64,000 nucleotides of DNA from Cloeon dipterum (GCF_949628265.1 NC_088790.1:17054545-17118544); one strand, 5' to 3'; positions 35,095 to 47,354 are shown, counted from the first letter of the stretch. Made by a program: numbers and translations. Notes: a model not told the origin generated them from the letters alone.

Positions 35095-38000
35095 TCACAA
35101 CGCATAAACCTTAACGTAGTCTATCTGCATGGATCCATCTTGCAAGTCCCACGTTGGGTACCATTTGTTCTGCTGCTTCCAGAAATTCAGTTTTGCCTGG
35201 AAACGGTTTATTATAGCACCAATTCAGGTCTGTATTTTCCAACCATACCTTGGGTTGACCATTTGTCCAAGGCTTACGTTCTCCATTGTTGAGGCAGTTG
35301 TCTGGGAAGTCGTGGATGCCGCCCACTCCAACACCGAATGCGATGTAAAACTAAAAACAAAATATAGGATTACTGTAGATGTTACACGCAAATTGCAATA
35401 TAAGAAGCAAAATATTAATTGCTTTCCTAATTAAAATATATGACTTGAGCCAAATTATATACATTTAGATTATGCAGAACGGATGCTAGAAACCACAAAT
35501 CTTATAATCAGCACACAGGATATATCAGTGTCGTGGTATCAAGAAATTTGCATATGCTAACTTGAGAAGCTAACAGTTTCTTTTGAAATTGAAGTCCATA
35601 AATAAAAATGTAACAAACTGGAAAACTTGTGAGAAGTAAACCAAACCAAACCAAGTAGTGCATAAAAAGGCCTTCTAGATTTTTATGTGTGAAAGATGAT
35701 CTAAAGACTGAGGTGATTTTATATTTAAACATGATTATATATATTACACCAAGTGTTTAAAAAGATGTACAATTTATAAAATGTGAAATTTACCTCCTGA
35801 TCAAATGGAGCAAATTTGGAACCTGCTCTCCAAGGATTTGTAGGGCTCTCCGAGAATTCCTCTAACGTACCAAATCCTCCAGGTGGTGGGAAAATTGTGT
35901 TGATCACGTTCCCATCAATCTGAATGACGATTTTGTCTGAAATTAAATTGAATTAAATTTCTAAACTCTGCGCAAAAGCTCATTCAAACTTACCGGGTGA
36001 CCAATCCGCGCGGAAAACATGGAAATTCTGGTCCCACGCTTGACCATTGGGCAGCTCGCGAGAGCTCAATTGACGTAGCATGTAATCTTCACTTGCGGTC
36101 AACACTATTCCAGACTCGACCTTCAAATGGACCAAAAAATCAAGAGAGTTTAGCTACAGAGGAAATTAGAACAAAATATTGAAACTTTTTAAACTTATGG
36201 CTCCATCACATTTTCTAAAACCTATATTTAAAAAAAATCAAGCATCCTAGTTAAAAAAAAAAAAACATTTTGACTCTTCTTAGATAAGATCGTTTACAGC
36301 GTAAAACAGATTTTGGTTCATGCTAAACGTTTAAATAACTTTATATTTTCTTTTTTTTAATCTAGAGACCAGGAGTAGTAAATTGCCAATGAAACCTGAA
36401 TGTTTTGTGAGAACAACTGACCAGCGAGATTCCGGATTCGACGTCATCGCACTCAAGCCTGATGTTGCCCTTGGAGACTCCCATTCGTACCTGACCAGAG
36501 TCATACCTTGGGCCATAAGTGCGTCGTAAAGGTTCAAGGTAGATTCCTGCCAAAAGCAATGTTTTAAAATTTTGAGCCCTATTACATTATACATTATTAA
36601 AAATCTTTCCAGTTTTATTTAATTTCAAAGAAACAAACTGCGGAATGCGGAAATAAACGCTTAACGAACATGATATCATTTTTTAGTATATCTGAAATTG
36701 CAATAGTAATATCCCAACCTGAAAGGAGCCAGTCACCAAGAGCCATCTTTGCCCTGACTTCTACGCGTCCGAATTTGAAAGTGAAATGCGGCACCGAGGC
36801 GAGTCTGGCAGACTGTACAGGCGGCATAATGAAGCCGAAGTTTGCTTGGTGCGAGCATTCGTCCCTAACCGTCGCCGTGCACCTGAGCAAAATGAAACAA
36901 TTTAATTTTCCTGCTGGCTCTAAATTAAATTAATTATTCAACTGATCAAGGGTGATGTTGCCTGAGGTGATGAAATTGGCACCGAAAGTGCTTTCAGTGA
37001 GGGTCGGCCTGATGTGGAGCACACCTTCGCGAACATACGCGTTCTCCTTTCGGTTTGTGTACATGCAGAATTCGAAATCCTGCAAAAACACAAAAATGCA
37101 CTCATTGAATAATAATCATTGCGAAAAATTTATATCTATTTTTTCAATTTGTTATATTTCTAAATAAAATAAGCGATCCTACTTCAAATTTAAATTCCTA
37201 AACAAGAATATTTAAAATAATTATATCTGAAGCAAACCCACTGGTGCATCCGCAATGTAGACGGAGTGCTTCCACTTGCGTGTGTCCAACGAGTCGAAGT
37301 GATCTTGGAAAAGGAGCTGCCCTTTGCAGGCAGGTTTTCCGTTCACAACCGTACTCGAAGGTCGGCACTGTTGAGCTGCTGCAGGAGGTCGTTTCGTGGT
37401 GGCCGCAGCCGGCGGTTTCGGAGGCGGAGGACGAGGCGTTGCGGCGGGAGCCACAGGGGCGGCAGGTCGTGGAGGCGGCACTGGCGAGCTGCCCCCGGCA
37501 CTCAACTCCACTCCAGGCCATGTTATATTTTCGGGCACTTCTTGAGCTGCTTGGTTTGGCAGTGGAGTTATGACTGTGAATGGCCCAGTGTTAGTAAAAC
37601 AGTAAAAATATCACTTTGGAGGATTGATTATGAGAGATCTGATATGAGAGAAAGAGGTCTCGTTATTTCCTTATTGAAAATTATTTATATGCAGGAAAGA
37701 AATTTAACTGTCGAAAGGAAATTCCACAATAATAATTTTGAGATGTGATAAAACTTGGTAACATGAAAGAGGCATCAGTCAGCAATATGTTGCGTTAAGA
37801 TAAATTTCGATTGGCAGTGAGTTATCCTTAATTGGAGTTTTTATTGCTTAAATTATTTTTGTACGCTCAAAAATGAAAATTGTAATAAAATTGCTGCTAC
37901 TCAAACTATAAATTTATTACAAGCTTATAACTTTTTACAGTTCTACGTTGGTTTCCCGTTCTTATGTATTCCTTGGTTAAAACTTGCTTGAGCTTTACAG

Positions 38001-39394
38001 CTACTTAACTTGAAACTTCTAAGAAACATACCGATGATAAAAATTTATTATCGCGCTTGCTCCATTGGGCTATCGAAGCAAGATAAATTGTTCCGGAAAT
38101 GCCTACTGGACAAATTAAATCTTTCAAGACAGTGGTTTTCCCCTTAAAATGCCAATTTTCCTTAATCGTATCTAACCAGACCATGTGCGACTTATATTAT
38201 AATCCACATGCGTATATTACCATTGACCCTGAAGGAATGTGGTCCTGAAAAGTGCAGCTTGCCCTTGTGCTCAACGGCAAGTTTGTAGTTGATGATGTCA
38301 CCTTCCTTGAGAACTTCGTGAGGAAAGAAGAAAACCCAGAGGCGGTTGCTGCGCGCTTGGCGGAGTTCCTTGGTCAAGCTGGCTGTTGTGTCCGATATGG
38401 ACAGCGGCTTATTCACGTTGGCCAGCAAAACTGCGCGTGTGATTCCATCCTCGTCTGTAAATTAGCTATATAAATATTAACTACCAAAACACTAATATAA
38501 GCGAAGAAAACAAAATTTGGTTTTTAATAAAATATCTGCTTGATTAATTCAACAGGAAATACGCACTTTATTTTTTCAAATCATACGACATTTTTGAAGT
38601 TAAAAAATCGATGGAAACAAGGAAGTATACCGTAAAGCAAATCTAAAAATAAATTACAAAAACCACAGAGCTATCTATGCGATTAACAGATTCGCCATAA
38701 ACATTTGTTTTTCGTTTCTTTTGAAAAATTAGGTTAACGCAACATTGCCGGGCTCCACTCCAACCTGGCTTTATGCATAGTAGAGTGATTCCATGCCGTT
38801 GACCTTTAATCCAGTTTCTTAATAAAAACCGGTTGGCTTTGCGCTTGCAAACCAAAACCTTTTTTTGTCGTTACGCAAAAGGCTCTTCGATGAAGTGAGC
38901 AAGACTGTTTGTTTTTTCAAGTTATTGAAGAGCAAAGTCTACATTCAATTAACAGATGCAGCGGTCATGCATTTGTGTATTCACCAGAAGGGAACTCACA
39001 TTTGGAAACATCTGCTCGTCTCCGATTTATGCAATATTTCGGGACAGCTGTTGGTCTAATTTTTATTTGCCCGTCAATGTCTTTTGCTTGAAAAATAATA
39101 CCATAGTGAAATGGCTCTTGGTATCTTTAGTGGAGTAAATATCACTAATTTTACTATATTTATCGCACTGGTTAATTTAAAAATATATCATTTTAATTAA
39201 TCGGACTAAATCCTGAATTTTTGGAATCAAACAGTAATTACTGTTCATCTATATGAACCTAATTACTCACGTGGCAAAAGAAATCTAAGGGCTCTTGGCG
39301 AGAAAACAGTGATCCGAGGTCTTGGAATCTCGTAGGTCAAAAACTGGCTCTCAGCAATCGAAATTGACGCCAGAATCACAAGCAGGAGCTTCAT
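35095..39394 (-). CDS. GNBP: beta-1,3-glucan-binding protein / GNBP (CBM39 + GH16-like), 10 exons
   Basis: This is a secreted pattern-recognition protein that binds microbial beta-1,3-glucan and feeds Toll / prophenoloxidase signalling (family knowledge). The exons are 39394-39271, 38454-38221, 37573-37242, 37079-36943, 36882-36719, 36546-36422, 36120-35994, 35936-35794, 35350-35249 and 35196-35095. All phases agree and give 529 residues. A signal peptide (MKLLLVILASISIAES) leads into a CBM39 domain (about 20-119) with ALRFLLPHEDGI and GKLHFSGPHSFRV. A Pro/Ala/Thr-rich linker follows (about 125-185). The GH16-like domain (about 195-529) contains LLFQDHFDSLDTRKWKHSVY, FGRVEVRAKMALGDWLLSG, FYIAFGVGVGGIHDFPDN and WYPTWDLQDGSMQIDYVKVY. 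The catalytic E-[IL]-D-x-x-E is replaced by SGQVRMGVSKGN, so it should bind but not hydrolyse. The last intron is only 52 bases. The start was chosen for the signal peptide; an in-frame ATG lies 30 codons upstream. Confidence 0.9.
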
Positions 39395-40875
39395 TTTCAC
39401 GCTGAAGGAGCACGCAGCGAGTCGTCCATCCGACTTGCTTCCGCTGACTGGCTGAGACAAATTGACTCTCTCAGGGTCAAGCATGCTCCAGTCAGCGCGT
39501 ACCTTCTCCCTTCCTCAACGCCTCTCTCAAATTACGCACTGATGATCATGATCTTCTGATTTGTTCTCGCGGCATCTATTCCTCTCGTCGGTGGATCATT
39601 GGCTTTGTTTTTAGAGTGATGTGAAATTGAACAGGAATAATTGTAAAATATGCTTGAAGGAAACATCAGTTGTGGCGGTGCTGCATGCTTTCGCCACCTA
39701 AAAACTATTTACTTTCAATGATTCTCGCACACGAATTAATCTTTACAACCCTACTTTTTGAGAAAGTTCAATCCATTGTATTTTGAAAACGGCATGATAT
39801 TTTGCTCACTGACCAGCCGCGAGTTGCGGCTGTAGATGAATAAAAGCACCAGCGCTCCAACGGTTGAGTCAGTGGGAATGTCGATTCCTAATCTTTACTC
39901 TCCTTAATGGGAGCCACATTACAATGTAAAAATCCCCATACAAAAGAGACAGTTTATTGTTAAGACAATGAAAATCACCAATGGCAATTTCAATTTCGAG
40001 CAAGTGTTACAGTGTTATACATACATATATGTCAGACACGTAGAAACACCTAGAAATGACACAATAAACTTTTTTCAACTATCGATGAGAAAATTAATTT
40101 AACAATATTAGTGTTGTGCTTTTAACAAAACGTCCACCACTTTACTTGCGTCACAGCGTGGATACAAAACAACTATAGATTTTCAACACGTGCACCAAAA
40201 AGTTGAGTCGGCACGCTCAGTTAGTCATACTGTCAACGTCACAATTTCATCACTGGCAGGAAATACAAAAATAATCCTTTACAATAAATATGCAAAGAGT
40301 GCATTCTTTTAAATTTACGCTCTCCGGCAGACATATAACGTCAAGTATTTAGATTGTGGAAAGATTTTGTTATCACGCCTTCGATTGTAAAATGATCCGA
40401 TCAAAAATTTACCTAAAAAATTGAAAAACCATATTGCAAACGTTTTTGCCATTGTTCGTTTCAATGGAAATTTTGACTTCTACTGTTAAATACGAAAAAT
40501 AAACAATTATGTAGGAACGAGTGACCAAAAATGCAATTCAAAAAATTGGAAAGGAGAAAAATTGAGTGACAATTATTGAACTGATGTATTTCAAAACCTT
40601 TTCACATTGGGACGTGCTAAGTTTCAATGAAGTCAACACAAGACTCTAAAATTTAAAACAATTTGTTTATATTTTTCTGTAGGGTTAAGGCTATGGGTCA
40701 TATTTTGACGACTTGTGTCGATAATAATTCCCTTCCGTTTGATAGCATTTTGCTACACTAAGTGAGTAAGCACTCGTCCGTCTGCAGTCGCCGGCGACGC
40801 ACGTTTTGAGATATTATAGCTCTAATCCAGAATGCAAGGAGAAAAGAACAGGAGTGCGAATCAAACGTCTCTACC
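39395..40875. promoter_or_regulatory. shared head-to-head region of GNBP and SEFIR-A
   Basis: About 1.48 kb separate the two divergent start codons. No gene lies inside. The part next to SEFIR-A (from about 40430) is conserved in the second unit, whereas the part next to GNBP exon 1 is missing there. A joint or bidirectional promoter is plausible. I find no clear NF-kB-type site that I would defend. Confidence 0.45.
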
Positions 40876-43800
40876 ATGAGGGCCTGTTCTTACGGAATTT
40901 TTGTATTGGCTGTTATCCATACATTGATACACGTGAGTCAATACTGTAATTTACCAAACAAGGAGTCATTACTTATAGTTCTTATTTTTTTTAATTGTTT
41001 TTAGTTTTTTTTATAAAATGAGCCTGCACTATAACTAAATTTGTATTGACTTAAAAAAGGTTGATGTAGACTCACGTTTGCTTTGATGCAAATATTCTTA
41101 ATTTTATTTGTGAAAAAACTGCGTCACAATCCAGTTGGTTAAAACTGAAATGTTGTGTGATTTTACTAACATAAAATAGACATGAACCTGCAGTAAAGTG
41201 CGTTTGACCAGGTTAATATTTTCCTCTGCCAATTAACAGTCCTTCGTTATGTCTCATATTATAACGCCCAAGCTTCAACCTTTTGATTAGGTGACTATGC
41301 TGCGCTCAAAACTATCAGCATGATTTTAAAACTTAATCAATTTACAATTTCAGAAATCATTATTTCCTACCCTTTAAACTTTTTGTTCGTAATTTTGTTA
41401 TTCATGCAAAAATTATGATTGTTCATTTGGAAGAAAAATACAATTTCTATGTTCAAAGTCTCCAAATTGTAGAATTTATATAATTATATAATTTAAAAAT
41501 AAAAATAATTGGTTGATTTTTTTCTGGAGTGAGATATCACTATTTGCATTTAAGTTCAGACACTCGTGTCGTCTCGGCTGCTGCAGGGCGTACTGACAGA
41601 TTTTGCTGTTGCTGAGACGCGAAGGGAGCAAAGTAACCTGCCGTGCAGGTTGCATACGCGGACAGGTGGCCCCCATAGTATAATGCATTGGAAGAAGTTT
41701 TTAAAGGATATATTTATAATGAACCATGAACAGTAAATTTTTTTACGAAAAACAATGAAAATCTTGGTATAAATAAACTCTTTGAAAATCACTGTCATAT
41801 ATTGAACTTTTCGTTATTTGATAAATTTGTCTCGTCAATACAAAAACTTTTATGCTTCTCACTGCACTTTTTTAAAGACTATAAAAGATAGTATTTGAAT
41901 ATATATCAATAACGTTAGAACAAAACAATAAAAATGGTGAGTCTTCTTTGACAGTTGCATATTATAAAAATTAAATTAGATCAACTTTCAAACCCCTTTG
42001 ACTTTCTGACGTCCAACCTTTTTATCAGGCTTGCTTGACTGGAGAGAACAACAAACCCCTTCTATTATTCCCCCCTTTTTCTGCGCATAAAAATATTACT
42101 GCTCACATGGTGATGCCAAAAACCATTCTTTTATCGCGCATCTATAATTCAAAAGATTAAACGTGGGTCGAGTGCGGGGGAAGCATTGAAAATATTATTT
42201 CAATTCAAATATCATGTGATCAAAGAGAAGGAAAAATTAGAGTTAAATCTGCAGCAGACGAAGATTCAGAATGACTGTACTATTCATCAGCACTTAAATA
42301 GCCTTGAACTCGTTATCCGAATACGCCTGCCCGGGCAATTCTGCACTGCTTGGTTGTAGAATACCATCAAGTTAAAACGCAAATTCAATATATGTAACAA
42401 TCGCTACTCTATTATGAGAAATCTCCAAACACGCCACCCCCCCCCCCCCCCCCAGAAAACTCTATCACATAAATCTTTACTTATTGTTAAGTGTTCAAAT
42501 CACAATTTAATTTTGAAATGTCACATAGGATTTTGCAAGGTACAAAATTTAATGCTGACAATTAATAGTTGTTGGATCATTTTTTAATAAAGTGAATTTA
42601 AGTGACAGTTGAGGATGAATTTTTTATTTCTATATTTGGTTTTTGCAGGGCGCGCTCGCTTCCTATCCAAGACGCATTCCTTGTATGAATGAAACGACTC
42701 CGTTTCGTAAGTAAAGAGACAAAAATAAAATAAATAAATAAATTTGTTGTTAAATCATTACAGCAAACACACTTACAACATCATTTGATGCCGAAGGTAA
42801 GTGGCCCTTCAGTGGGCTGGGTCCCTGTGCGGCCTGGTGCGCCCATGTTATCCGTTCGCGGTGTTATTGGGACCCGGGTTTCAGCATTCGTGCTAGTGCA
42901 GTGCGCGCCCTTCCCGGTCCTCGGACGGACAAGGATAATAAGAGCAAAAAAAAAAAAAAAAAAAAAAAAGTCAATTTCATTCGATTGGCCAACCAAGCTG
43001 AAATGTGATCTATTCACCAAATCTGAACTAAAATTTTACACAACTCCTCTTGAAAAATGCTCCAATGAAGAAACAATAAAATTCGATATAAGCCCGTGTC
43101 GAACCGCTACTGAATGTAGCTGCAATAATGAAACTTACAGGATTCCATACAAGATTGGGTGTATAAGTAAAGTTTGCTTAAAATTCTACTCCAAAGCAAA
43201 AACAAGAAGCATATGCTCAAGTTTTTTCAAAGTTGAACTCGAAAAATTTTCAATCTCCACATACGAGAAAGAATTCAGGTAAGCACTTTTTGTGTTCCTC
43301 GCAGAAAATGAAGGAAAACATAACTTTGCTGTACAGTATGTTTGTTCTGGGTGCTAGTATCATTTTTTGGATTGCATTAAGACGCATGAACACCTTTCTG
43401 ACATCAAATTCGTTTTCTTAAGCTCTAGCTGGATCTGTGAAAAGAATTTGATTGGAACCAAAAGCATCAATACGACTACCAAAATAACTTGATCAGCATG
43501 CCATACATGTTTTTCTTTCTTTTCTATATTTTCAGCAAGAACGTTTTTAACACTTCATATGCGAAGTCAATAAATTAATTTAGTAGATTTTTGTAGCATG
43601 AAAGATACCTACTCAGCAATTATATATTATACCATCTTATCTTTTGTATTGAAAACGGCAGTACCAAAAGCTATCAGTGGAATTTAAAATTTTTAAATTT
43701 ATGAGTCTTCACAGCCGGAGAAAATATTACTAAATATTAAATGATGTGTGGTAAAAAAATAAAAAAACAATTTCCTAACTTTGCAGACGAGAACGGGATC

Positions 43801-46511
43801 AAAAAATATATGGAAATTTTGATGTGGATTTCAAACCCAAATTGAGGCCTCCATTAAAGGTCTATGTACAAATGATAGACGAAGCAAATCACATCAAAGC
43901 ATTTACCTTTGATAAAAATAAGGCGATTAGCTGGGACATAATAGCAGTGCAAGAGGCAATTAATATTTTTGAAATTATCAAATAATATAGCGCGGTTATC
44001 ATACTTTTTTTATTTCAGGAAGACGGACACTCTCAAAAGTCAATGAATGAATCATGCGAGTTGGTAAGAAATATATTATTTTATGTATTTTATCATATCT
44101 ACTGATTTTAGTATAATTAAATTCACCCCAAATGTTTTTTCTTTTTAATTATAATTCAATTGTTCTGCTATGTTAATATTATAAAAAACGTTAAAAGCTG
44201 ATCTTTCTAGGTGTAAATGTGTGCAAATCATTTCCCTCTTTCTATATAGTTAAAAATAATACATCGTTCGTGTACTCACGCTCAGTTCCAAGAAACCAAA
44301 TTAAACTAGTAATAGTTCGTTTCTATTTTTTACTTATCGTCAATAAGTAAGAGCAGCGAATAAGAATACTGCTAGCTGGGTAGAGAGATTCTTCATGGCG
44401 GAGTAACAGGATTTCTGATCGATTTTCGGATCCTACAATGTCTAAAATCTTTATTCCCGAAACAAAGAATGCAGATCTTGTGTTTAATTGAGTTATCTCT
44501 GTTAAATTAAATTTTAAATCGTCATTCTTCGCTAAAAAATTCCCTATTTATTTGCCGATCAGGATAATTCTGCCCACGACATTTCCAATGTTCGCTGTAG
44601 ATTTGGAAAAGCTTCAATTCTAGGAAAACAAGTTGGATTCAAGGCAAGCCATAAATATTTTGAATTCTGAAGAAGATTTAACCAAACATATCAATCTTCC
44701 AGGTTTTAATTTTTGATGAGGAATGCACCATTTCTTATAAGATCATTGGCGGCGCTGTCTTTGAATGTACGTACGTGCAGTTCTATTATTTGAAGAGCGA
44801 GCTTAACATTTTGTCAATCTCCAGTCAAGGTAAAGAATTGCAGCGAAAATTGCATTGAAGAGGAAACAATGCCTAATGCAACAAAACCAAACGAGTACAC
44901 TCTTAAACTGGTAATTCCTTTGAGCGTTTTGGCATCAATTTCATTATTAGGCATCATGGCAAAGAAAAGGTCATCTATAAGGAGAAATCTCAGATGCGAC
45001 AAAAATGCTTATCAAGGTAAAAAAGCGTCCAAAACCTTTTTAATGGTAATTTTATGTGTGAACCTCAACCAGATGGGTGGAAAGCGGAAAACAGTGAAAA
45101 ATTTATACCAAACATTTTCTCGTACGCGTTCCCTTAATGTTCAGTGGCAATTTTGAGCCGCTCATCCTGTTAAAGATCAGCGCAGAGTATTGAACCATTA
45201 TAAAATATTTAGTTCCACGTTTTTTTTTTACTATTTTTCCACTTGCTCGCAATTTTGATCTTGTTTAAAAATAATCTCATACTAACTTTCTCAGCGAGAT
45301 AAAGGAAAGAACTAGACTTTCCTTAAAAATCGGTGACTAGACATGGCTCTAACTGTTGTTCAATCATTCATGTGATATAAAAATATAGATTTATTTTATG
45401 AAAATTCTTATAAAATTTGTTCCTAAAAAAGCTTTTAGATGCTTAGTATGATTTTTAAGTCAGACTAAAAAAGGAGATCAAACAAAGCATGTTGAGTTTG
45501 GCTACTTTCACGTACAATAAATGATCAATCTCTTTCATCTTTTAACACCCACAAATACGATGTTTTTATTATACTTTATTTTTCCCTTTGGTAGAGATTA
45601 TCACAATTTCCCTATAATATTTTCAATCAAATCAATGTGTTAGACCAATTTGCCTCTTTGCTTAATTCATTTATTTTGTTTGCCTGCAAGGAATATCTTG
45701 TATGAAAGAGGGAAAGAAATGAAAAAGTGACACATAATATACTTTTTTAACTTGATTGATTTAAACGACTTTCCTCCCAACAAAGAATGTTTCAATTATA
45801 AGACCATCTAATGGTTTCGATTTTTATGTCTATATTTTTAATCAGGATTGGAAAATCCTCGTTCTCCGATGAACAATTGGAATGGAAGCAGAATGAATCT
45901 TAAGTTGGTGCTGATTTATTTAAAAAAGTCTGAGCAGTTCATGGAGGCTGTCAACGAACTGAAAAAACTCCTCTGCTCGCAATTTCCCACAAGTGAAGTA
46001 GGAAGATTAATTTTCTTTTCGTAAGCAAAGTAATTTTTCAACGAAATTTAGGTCATTGATATATTTGACGAGGACTACGAAAAGGAATTCAACATCCACG
46101 GATTGCATTTTATCGCAAGGCTAACTCGAGAGGAATATGCGAATTCCAACGTCAAGATTATTTTGATCCACAGCGACGAAACTGTTCATCTCCTGCACAA
46201 GCGCGGCAACCTGGTTGAACGGGAGGAAAACGAGAAGCTGATTCATTTCGTGAACAAGGATCTGATGGAAAACCCATGCCAGTTGAAATACAACAAAGTG
46301 TACAACGTGTGCCTCGAAAAGTTCCCTCTCACCCACCCAAACCAGAGGCTTTATTTCAACAATCTGACTCTCTATCACTTCCCGAAACACTCTGAATTGC
46401 TCTGCAGAGATCTTTGCAAGTAGGCTTAATATTGCACAGCGAATTTTAAATTGCTCTAACGATTTGTTGCAATTAATATTTTGCAGATGTTGCAGTGTTA
46501 CCAACGTATGA
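40876..46511 (+). CDS. SEFIR-domain receptor A (IL-17 receptor-like), coding exon interrupted by SINE
   Basis: This is a single-pass receptor. The exons are 40876-40932 (signal peptide, MRACSYGIFVLAVIHTLIH), 42649-42706, 42764-42796, the insertion (42797-42969), 42971-43278, 43787-43946, 44019-44063, 44563-44643, 44703-44766, 44825-45016 (TM, LVIPLSVLASISLLGIM), 45846-45997, 46052-46419 and 46487-46511. The cytosolic part is a SEFIR domain: LKLVLIYLKKSEQF, then VIDIFDEDYEKEF, then NVKIILIHSDET. SEFIR domains recruit Act1-type adaptors in IL-17 signalling. The insertion shifts the frame if read through. Splicing GTAAGT at 42797 to the AG at 42883-42884 restores it (542 residues, with a Lys run). 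The intron after 44643 starts with GC. The exon starting at 43787 could end at 43946 (GT) or 43955 (GC). It is therefore either a pseudogenising or a SINE-exonised allele. Confidence 0.75.
41160..42013. other. segment present only in SEFIR-A intron 1
   Basis: In the second unit the flanks join directly (TGTTGTGCGAACCTTTTTATC near 49358-49372). About 0.85 kb is thus either inserted here or deleted there. It contains a GC-rich patch (about 41555-41690) resembling 12072-12146, which favours a transposable-element insertion. No coding capacity is recognised. Confidence 0.55.
42797..42969 (+). mobile_element. SINE-like poly-A retroposon inside SEFIR-A exon 3
   Basis: These 173 bases are GC-rich and end in an uninterrupted run of 24 A. 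They are absent from the identical site in SEFIR-B, where GAT GTC GAA GAA AAC reads straight through. The body starts GTAAGTGGCCCTTCAG and ends CCCGGTCCTCGGACGGACAA before the tail. A truncated relative lies at 13399-13440. The pre-insertion sequence would be GAAGAAAAGTCAATTTC, fully in frame. Target-site duplication cannot be told apart from the A run. It may be a short SINE or the truncated 3' end of a LINE. Confidence 0.8.
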
Positions 46512-47105
46512 AATTTCTGGAAGTTGGAGAGTAAAGTGACGATGATTTTTACAGACGTGTGTGAATATTTTTCCACAGACAGTTAAGCATTTACGTTCTT
46601 GAAGCTAGTATTAAAGTTTTTTTTCAATTTTCTGTATTTTACTTCCACGGTACAGTTAAACGTTTTTATAGTATTTATATTAGTGTATGGTCAGTTTATA
46701 TAAGTGCCATAATCTCCAGACGAGGCATTTGTATTTTTACATTTATATGATGAATTTTAATTTAACTCAGAATAAAACTAATGTGATAGTCACTCTTATA
46801 TTTTATTCAAGTTTTATCATTTAAGCACGATGCAGTCTTCTTACCCCGTATGTAGTGCGGGTCTTAATTTGAGATCAAAGTTTCTAGAATATTCTCGTTC
46901 GCACTAAATCTCTTCCTAGCCGGAGGGAGAACATGTTGCTGTGACTGCTCCGGTGCGAGTCTGATTGTGCAGTAAGGGACGTAAGGGTGCACTGCTTATC
47001 ACACACCTTGACACTGCCACCTGGCGATACAGGTTTAATGCAAACTAGTTAATAGGACAGTAGTGGCGAGAAGGCGCCACACCATAATATCGCTGTATGT
47101 TAATC
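46512..47105. other. junction between duplication units
   Basis: Up to about 46825 this is SEFIR-A 3' flank, homologous to 53225-53530. From about 46827 to 47105 there is a sequence with higher GC than its surroundings and no counterpart elsewhere in the window. It has no open frame of note. It may be a piece of a mobile element tied to the rearrangement. Confidence 0.45.
46771..46776 (+). terminator. poly-A signal of SEFIR-A
   Basis: AATAAA lies 260 bases after the SEFIR-A stop codon, in a position matching the signal at 53483 after SEFIR-B. Confidence 0.55.
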
Positions 47106-47354
47106 AAGTGTGAGCCAAGGAAGGGGACCAGCGCCGGCCGAGAAAGCCACGAGGTAGAGGCAAACAAAAATAATCGAAAGTCAACCAATTCATTTCACAC
47201 TTTGTGCGTCGCCCTCCCTTAAAATACAAATAAATTTGATTCAACAAAAATAAAAAAAACAGTTAATTAGCATTAAGAAGGAATTGAAAATTATTTTTTA
47301 CATGTGGTACAAAAGTAGACGCTGAGGAGGAACGTGGACATGGCCATAGCTACC
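47106..47354 (-). pseudogene. Tret-C gene fragment (two partial exons with intron)
   Basis: The stretch matches 60877-61130, inside Tret-C, at high identity. It covers the upper part of the exon coding for the GAGPIPWLTLGE region, the complete intron, and the lower end of the next exon. Because the intron is kept, it arose by DNA duplication, not retroposition. An extra A near 47313 shifts the frame, several missense changes are present, and no other exon of the gene is here, so it cannot make a transporter. It lies immediately before the second duplication unit. Confidence 0.85.

Larger units (their letters stand above)
37168..46825. repeat. segmental duplication, unit 1
   Basis: This is the parental-looking unit: GNBP exons 1-3 with their introns plus the entire SEFIR-A gene and its 3' flank. 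It matches unit 2 (47360-53530) in the same order and orientation. Differences are gaps in unit 2 corresponding to about 38432-40430 (GNBP exon 1 and the upstream region), about 41160-42013, and about 0.56 kb of the intron at 45017-45845. Homology starts at GCGATCCTA..TTCAAATTTAAA (37171 versus 47365). It fades shortly after the poly-A signals (46771 and 53483). Confidence 0.9.

Noticed and set aside
39395-40875. NF-kB-type binding sites in the GNBP/SEFIR-A intergenic region
   Set aside because: Only weak partial matches (for example near 39877-39892) were seen, not enough to list as sites.
42436-42453. C run in SEFIR-A intron as a possible functional motif
   Set aside because: The same place in SEFIR-B has a much shorter run, so it is simple length slippage.
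46121-46576. minus-strand frame repeated at 52834-53301
   Set aside because: It is the antisense of the duplicated SEFIR exon, so its conservation is inherited from the real gene.
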